DNA of 10,980 bases from contig JAJYPA010000250.1 of the NCBI GenBank assembly GCA_021795795.1, positions 1-10,980 of the forward strand, written 5' to 3'. Below are positions 7,660-10,980 of this stretch, piece after piece. Origin of the DNA: Pseudomonadota bacterium. GTDB lineage: Bacteria > Pseudomonadota > Gammaproteobacteria > Halothiobacillales > Halothiobacillaceae. How positions within the stretch are numbered: the first letter of the stretch is position 1; the number at the start of each line of letters is the position of its first letter. Both the position numbers and the translations under genes were made by a program. The notes under the pieces were generated by a model. The model ran no database searches. It saw only the letters and a list, made by a program, of their open reading frames with translations, and had not been told where the DNA came from.

Positions 7660-8451
7660 ATGACGGACGCAGATAATTCCCCGCGGTCGTATTCCGAGGA
7701 CTGGCTGCGTCAGCGTGGTGCTAAATATAATCCTCTCACAGGGCAGATTGTGGCACAGCCACGCCTGGTGAGAGATTTGTCGCCGCCAGATAAAACAACG
7801 GGGGGGGAGGCGGAGCAATCGAAACTAGCGCCGACATCTCCAGATAAACAGCAGAAACCTCCTCTGTCTGAGTCACCCGTTGTCTCAGGCGGCGGAGAGA
7901 CGGGTGCTTCTGTCCACCGGCCAGCCACATCAGGTGCTCAAGAATATCCTGCGATTCCAGAAGTGCCGTCGCCAAGATCAAAACTCCCGGTGTTTATCGG
8001 TTTGGTTCTGGCAATAGTCGCTGTGGTGGCTGCGGAGCATTACGTAGTGCCAATGTTTACGCATACTGCGCGCACAGACTTGGTCAAGCAGGCCGCTCCC
8101 AGTTCTGGTATCCGGCAGCCCGAAACAAATACGACGAGGACATCAATTCCACCGCTACCAAAAGATACCATTGTGAAAAGCGCACAGCAAAATATTAAAG
8201 CGCCCGAAGTGCCCACAAATGGCCCTCAGGTGACTGCTGCGCCATCCCCTGCCCCGATAACCCCGGTTCAGGCGACCTCTGTGCAGGCTACGCCACCCGC
8301 TAATACGATCGTTAAGTCGAGCGCGGCGCCTAGAACGCAGGAAGAATATCCTGCACCTGAAACCCAACCAGCGCCAGCGCAGCATCACGGGGAAAGTAAC
8401 GCGCAGTACGAACAACAGCATTTGAATCAACTAATGTCCCCATTGGGTTAA
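7660..8451 (+). CDS. Single-pass proline-rich protein with long periplasmic tail
   Basis: This encodes 263 residues. ATG 7660 follows AAGGAG (7647-7652) by seven bases. A disordered, polar N-terminal region (1-108) precedes one membrane helix at about 109-131, then about 130 residues rich in Pro, Thr, Ala and Gln. With no signal peptide and a single internal helix, N-in/C-out is the likely topology, as in TonB- or FtsN-like spanning proteins, although no named C-terminal domain (OmpA, SPOR, TonB) is visible. The short segment NPLTGQIVAQP (24-34) is the least biased stretch of the cytosolic part and might be a docking motif. TIVKS occurs twice in the tail, and EYPA occurs once on each side of the helix. 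An eight-G tract (7800-7807) lies in the cytosolic part. Its gap to the tubulin-like gene is 23 bases. Function is unknown; linking the cytosolic filament to periplasmic parts is inferred. Confidence 0.75.
   Translation: MTDADNSPRSYSEDWLRQRGAKYNPLTGQIVAQPRLVRDLSPPDKTTGGEAEQSKLAPTSPDKQQKPPLSESPVVSGGGETGASVHRPATSGAQEYPAIPEVPSPRSKLPVFIGLVLAIVAVVAAEHYVVPMFTHTARTDLVKQAAPSSGIRQPETNTTRTSIPPLPKDTIVKSAQQNIKAPEVPTNGPQVTAAPSPAPITPVQATSVQATPPANTIVKSSAAPRTQEEYPAPETQPAPAQHHGESNAQYEQQHLNQLMSPLG
7800..7807 (+). repeat. Homopolymer tract G8 in the proline-rich gene
   Basis: Eight G in a row encode the end of Thr47 and Gly48-Gly49, upstream of the membrane helix. A one-base slip would remove the helix and periplasmic tail, giving an on/off switch if the tract is unstable. 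Confidence 0.65.
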
Positions 8452-8475
8452 GCGACCAACTACAGGAGTCAGAAC

Positions 8476-9144
8476 ATGAGCCGTTATATCAATTTCCACA
8501 CAAAAAGCCTTGCGGGTATGAGTATTGTTGTAACTCTGCTGGCTGGCTGCGCCACTGATCAAGGGACAGTCGCGCCGCCACTGCCGATCCCGATGGCTTC
8601 TGCGCAAGGATATGCCCAGCAAAAACAGCGGGGAATCAATGTTACCCGTCAATTCGTAGGCCTTTGGGCGCACGCTAAGCATGGCATGCAAGCTAGTTTT
8701 TCTAACTGTCTGGCAGTTTCCAACGCGAATAATAGCAGTCCAAATGCGTGCTGGCGCCAATTAAAATCTCAAGCCACAGGCTATGCAAATCAGTTTTCTG
8801 GCCTATATGCCAGTGGTCTCCAGCCCGATCAACAACAACACTTCGCGATGGCAAGGCAGTCTGCAGTGACCTATTTCCAGCTGCTTGAAACCTACTCTAA
8901 GCAGTGTGTTGATGATTTGAGTGGATGTATGCGTAAGCAAGATCCGACAAAGATTGCTATCAAAGATGCAAAGGATAGAGTGAACCGGTTACTTTCCGGA
9001 ACAGTAACTTCTGGTTCCGCGGGTGCGGGTGTAAATTTTGAATCCAGTCAGGTAAATAGTGGGCTGTCTGGTTTGCGTAATGGTCCGTCAGCGGTAGCAC
9101 CCTCCGCACAAATCCCCGCATTACAGAAGGCGCCCGGTAACTAA
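8476..9144 (+). CDS. Predicted lipoprotein with four conserved-looking cysteines
   Basis: This encodes 222 residues. ATG 8476 follows AGGAG (8464-8468) by seven bases. The N-terminus has a hydrophobic stretch and a lipobox LAGC (22-25), so Cys25 should be lipidated; Ala at +2 favours transfer to the outer membrane by Lol sorting. The mature part is helical at about 45-170 and contains Cys78, Cys92, Cys144 and Cys151, which may form two disulphides (78-92 and 144-151 are each close pairs). After about 175 it becomes a Ser/Gly/Ala/Pro-rich tail. I recognise no family. Placed 24 bases after the proline-rich spanning protein, it is the likely outer-membrane end of the assembly, which is an inference from the cluster. 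Confidence 0.78.
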   Translation: MSRYINFHTKSLAGMSIVVTLLAGCATDQGTVAPPLPIPMASAQGYAQQKQRGINVTRQFVGLWAHAKHGMQASFSNCLAVSNANNSSPNACWRQLKSQATGYANQFSGLYASGLQPDQQQHFAMARQSAVTYFQLLETYSKQCVDDLSGCMRKQDPTKIAIKDAKDRVNRLLSGTVTSGSAGAGVNFESSQVNSGLSGLRNGPSAVAPSAQIPALQKAPGN

Positions 9145-9204
9145 GTTGCGCTGATCCTGGTCTGAAAGGTTGCCAAGCCGTCACGGCGAGAAAAGGAGAT
9201 CACA

Positions 9205-10008
9205 ATGTTAGGTATATTTTTCTTTTTTATATTAATTTTTGGTGGTCTGATCGTTATCGCAATAAAGTCTTACAACGGCTTGCAGCATCTCGCGCAGCAG
9301 GTGAAGGAGTTTCATTCAAACATCATGGCTTCAATGAAGAAGCGCGCAGATCTGATCAATCAGCTTATTTCAGTCGTCTCTGGCTATGCAGACCATGAGA
9401 AGCTGACCCAGATAACCGTTTCTGGTAATCAAACCGCGATGGGCGATGCTGCTAACTTGTATCAGCAGGGCTCATCAACGTTGGGTAGAATCCAGGCGAT
9501 TGCCATGGGATTCCCAGATTTGAAAGCAAATCAAAGTTATCAGACCCTCATGGGTGAAATTACCCGGGTAGAGGATCTCATTCAGAGTCGGCGCGAACAG
9601 TACAATGCTGTCGTGCGTAAATACAATGCAACTCGTGTCCAGTTTCCTCATGCTCTCTGGGCTACTAAGCTAGGATTTCCAGATGCGCCCTATTTTGATG
9701 TGGAAAACGCAGACGTTCTGCAAAATCTCCAAAACTTCAAAACAGATGACGGAGAAATGCTCCGCCAGGTTATGTCTGCAACGACTGCTAGAATCACCTC
9801 TGGTGTTTCATCCGGTGCAAATAAAATAGCATCTTCTACCGGTAAAATGATTGAACAGGGTAAAGCGAAACTGGCAGAATCCCGAGCAGAAGGTCAAGAG
9901 AGTGCAGATAGCAGCAAGCCTTCCGGGGATGCTCCTGTTCATAATGAAGAATTCATGCGAGAAATAGTCGTCGAAGAACATATCGATTTAGTTCTGACAA
10001 AAGATTAA
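9205..10008 (+). CDS. LemA family protein with extended C-terminus
   Basis: This encodes 267 residues. ATG 9205 follows AGGAG (9194-9198) by six bases. One N-terminal membrane helix (about 3-20) leads into the LemA core: SYNGL (22-26), SMKKRADLINQLISVVSGYADHE (43-65), FPDLKAN (103-109), EDLIQSRREQYNAVVRKYN (123-141), then FPHALWA and GFPDAPYFD (147-165). These match the family's KRRxDLIPNLV and YPDLKAN-xxF blocks and the RxxYNxxVxxYN helix. LemA proteins are membrane-anchored helical bundles of unsettled function, usually near 190 residues. Here about 90 residues follow the core: a Ser/Thr/Lys-rich segment and an acidic end with EEFMREIVVEEHIDLV (248-263), possibly an added interaction region. 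Its gap of 60 bases is the largest in the operon, without a clear promoter. Family assignment is firm; a role with the tubulin-like protein is inferred. Confidence 0.9.
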   Translation: MLGIFFFFILIFGGLIVIAIKSYNGLQHLAQQVKEFHSNIMASMKKRADLINQLISVVSGYADHEKLTQITVSGNQTAMGDAANLYQQGSSTLGRIQAIAMGFPDLKANQSYQTLMGEITRVEDLIQSRREQYNAVVRKYNATRVQFPHALWATKLGFPDAPYFDVENADVLQNLQNFKTDDGEMLRQVMSATTARITSGVSSGANKIASSTGKMIEQGKAKLAESRAEGQESADSSKPSGDAPVHNEEFMREIVVEEHIDLVLTKD

Positions 10009-10018
10009 TCCTGTTCCT

Positions 10019-10495
10019 GTGAATACAGCAAATTTGGTGACGACGTTTTGGCAGTATGGGTTAGATCATCTTGAGACGATTATAGTCGAACGAATTGGTC
10101 TCATCGCAGTGCCGATAATATTTACTGTCGGATTCGCAGTGATGGGCCTGATGTTTTTATCTTCACGTGCCAATGACAGGCGTTACCATGTAGAATTTTC
10201 TCGCAAGGGTATCGGATCGGCAGTGGATTCTGAGGATACTGTGAACTTGACAAAAAAACCATCGGCTCTGGTTGCGCTGATTTTGGTTTTCTTTATCGGT
10301 AGTTTCGGAGTGTTTTATCTTGCGCCGGTTGCGGGAATGGCGCTGTCACTGATGGTTCTTGTTTCCAGCCTGATTATTTTTGAATCATTTCGTTGGTTTT
10401 TGGTGGTGCAGTTTGTGTTGTGGGCCTTCTCTTTAGTCACTACTATCATATTGTTGAATATAAAATCTACAGGGTCGTGGTACGAGATTCATTAA
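10019..10495 (+). CDS. Four-helix membrane protein of unknown function
   Basis: This encodes 158 residues. GTG 10019 is ten bases after the LemA stop; no ribosome site is visible, so re-initiation by ribosomes finishing lemA is likely. TTG 10034 or GTG 10037 are possible alternatives, but ATG 10142 would begin inside the first helix. Hydrophobic helices lie at about 24-47, 82-103, 106-125 and 128-149. A polar loop (about 50-80) holds ANDRRYHVEFSRKGIG and should be cytosolic by its positive charge, placing both ends outside. I recognise no family. It is the last gene of the run. No clear intrinsic terminator follows it. Confidence 0.7.
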   Translation: MNTANLVTTFWQYGLDHLETIIVERIGLIAVPIIFTVGFAVMGLMFLSSRANDRRYHVEFSRKGIGSAVDSEDTVNLTKKPSALVALILVFFIGSFGVFYLAPVAGMALSLMVLVSSLIIFESFRWFLVVQFVLWAFSLVTTIILLNIKSTGSWYEIH

Positions 10496-10546
10496 GATAC
10501 AATTAAATAATTGCGCAGCATTATTACCTGGGTATTTTAGAATGGA

Positions 10547-10726
10547 GAAGTGCTTTCTGCCGCCCGGCCCTTTGGGCTTGGCCTTCGGCACGCTCTCCAG
10601 AATCGGGCGGAAGCGCTTCCAAGGAATCAACCGATTGAGTAGGGGCAGGCCGTCGCCCAGCAAATCCAGCTCCCGCAACCGACGATCTCCGGGGAAGAAT
10701 CCTGTTTGTCCGACCAGCCTTGCCAT
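10547..10726 (-). pseudogene. IS5-type transposase, N-terminal remnant
   Basis: On the - strand, ATG 10726 follows a GGAG ribosome site and opens with MARLVGQTGFFPGD, then RRLRELDLLGDGLPLLNRLIPW and KRFRPILE up to GPGGRKHF. This is the conserved N-terminal (DUF772/InsH-type) region of IS5-family transposases: a short leader, the LGDPLxxLNxxIDWExFRP block and GRKxFD. After residue 60 the family's usual MFKxLVLQ block is absent, and the frame continues for 37 unrelated residues to a stop at 10433, overlapping the last operon gene. The catalytic DDE region is missing, so it is a dead fragment. The stretch is visibly richer in GC than the operon. No terminal inverted repeat or target duplication could be found by eye. 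Confidence 0.8.
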
Positions 10727-10759
10727 GACTACTCTCCGATCTAATCTACCCCCTATATT

Positions 10760-10980
10760 TTACTGCACATGGGGAGTTTTTCGAACTTCCCTTGAGGAAA
10801 AAAACCGTTGGAAAAATATCAGATACGCCCCTTGCAGTGCGCCAGCAATCAAAAAAGGGGCTACCAACATCTCCGCCTCAAAAAACAGGGCAGCAATGCT
10901 CGGACCAATGGCCCGTGGCGCCTGTATGGACAAACTATTTACCGTCGCGGCCAAACCCCGTTTATCTTTCTCTACCAGGC
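10760..10980 (-). CDS. MFS transporter, C-terminal end (partial)
   Basis: The frame is open from the right window edge on the - strand to TAA at 10760-10762. It reads EKDKRGLAATVNSLSIQAPRAIGP, then ALFFEAEMLVAPFLIAGALQGAYLIFF and a basic tail SSREVRKTPHVQ. The RG...PRAIGP segment followed by a last hydrophobic helix is typical of the final two helices of major facilitator transporters. Substrate cannot be told from this part. The stop lies 33 bases before the transposase-remnant start, so the insertion may have altered the last few residues. No promoter for it is in the window. Confidence 0.75.
   Translation of the reverse strand, partial: LVEKDKRGLAATVNSLSIQAPRAIGPSIAALFFEAEMLVAPFLIAGALQGAYLIFFQRFFSSREVRKTPHVQ

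Noticed and set aside
7393..7818. 141-residue open frame on the - strand
   Set aside because: It mirrors the proline- and glycine-rich end of the tubulin-like gene and spans the gap to the next gene; composition explains it and no family is recognisable.
9177..9187. GCCG-TCA-CGGC hairpin in the gap before the LemA gene
   Set aside because: The stem has only four base pairs with a three-base loop and no T-run, so it is neither a credible terminator nor attenuator.
10506..10525. AT-only inverted repeat as operon terminator
   Set aside because: A six-pair AT stem without a following T-run is too weak.
10760..10954. Independent 64-residue gene on the - strand starting at 10954
   Set aside because: Its start is an internal TTG; the frame stays open to the window edge and the residues match an MFS C-terminus.
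1..10980. CRISPR arrays, tRNA or rRNA genes, attachment sites
   Set aside because: No regularly spaced direct repeats, cloverleaf-like sequence or conserved rRNA segments were seen on either strand.

Overview
The window looks like a chromosomal segment of a Gram-negative (proteobacterial) organism of roughly 50% GC. The signs are a system II cytochrome c biogenesis gene (ccsB-like), a lipoprotein with an outer-membrane-type lipobox, signal peptides, strong AGGAG ribosome sites and an IS5-type transposase remnant. An acidophilic proteobacterium such as Acidithiobacillus would fit, but this is only an impression; no marker fixes the taxon.

Layout. Bases 1-155 are the 3' end of a ccsB-like heme-handling gene. 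A 148-base gap follows, holding an extended -10 promoter candidate and a leader inverted repeat. From 304 to 10495 eight genes lie on the + strand with gaps of 3 to 60 bases, so they are probably one operon: a soluble zinc-ribbon protein with a possible beta-propeller; a secreted vWA-like protein with one membrane anchor; a small three-helix membrane protein; a 1288-residue tubulin/FtsZ-superfamily protein; a single-pass proline-rich protein with a long periplasmic tail; a lipoprotein; a LemA-family protein; and a four-helix membrane protein. Bases 10496-10980 hold a truncated IS5-type transposase and the C-terminal end of an MFS transporter, both on the - strand.

How the genes may work together. 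The large protein carries GLGGTG near its start, GAGGTGSG at 198-205 and GDFADAK at 324-330. These correspond to FtsZ/tubulin nucleotide-binding loops T1 and T4 and the T7 catalytic loop, so it is probably a polymer-forming GTPase. Its partners cover every compartment: cytosol, inner membrane, periplasm and probably outer membrane. This recalls the FtsZ-like/vWA membrane-remodelling systems that Makarova and Koonin predicted in 2010, but here without an obvious second GTPase or OmpA-family protein, and with LemA and a lipoprotein added. The best candidate for an undescribed system is therefore a trans-envelope tubulin-like apparatus. Its cellular role, whether membrane remodelling, secretion, defence or something else, cannot be read from the sequence.
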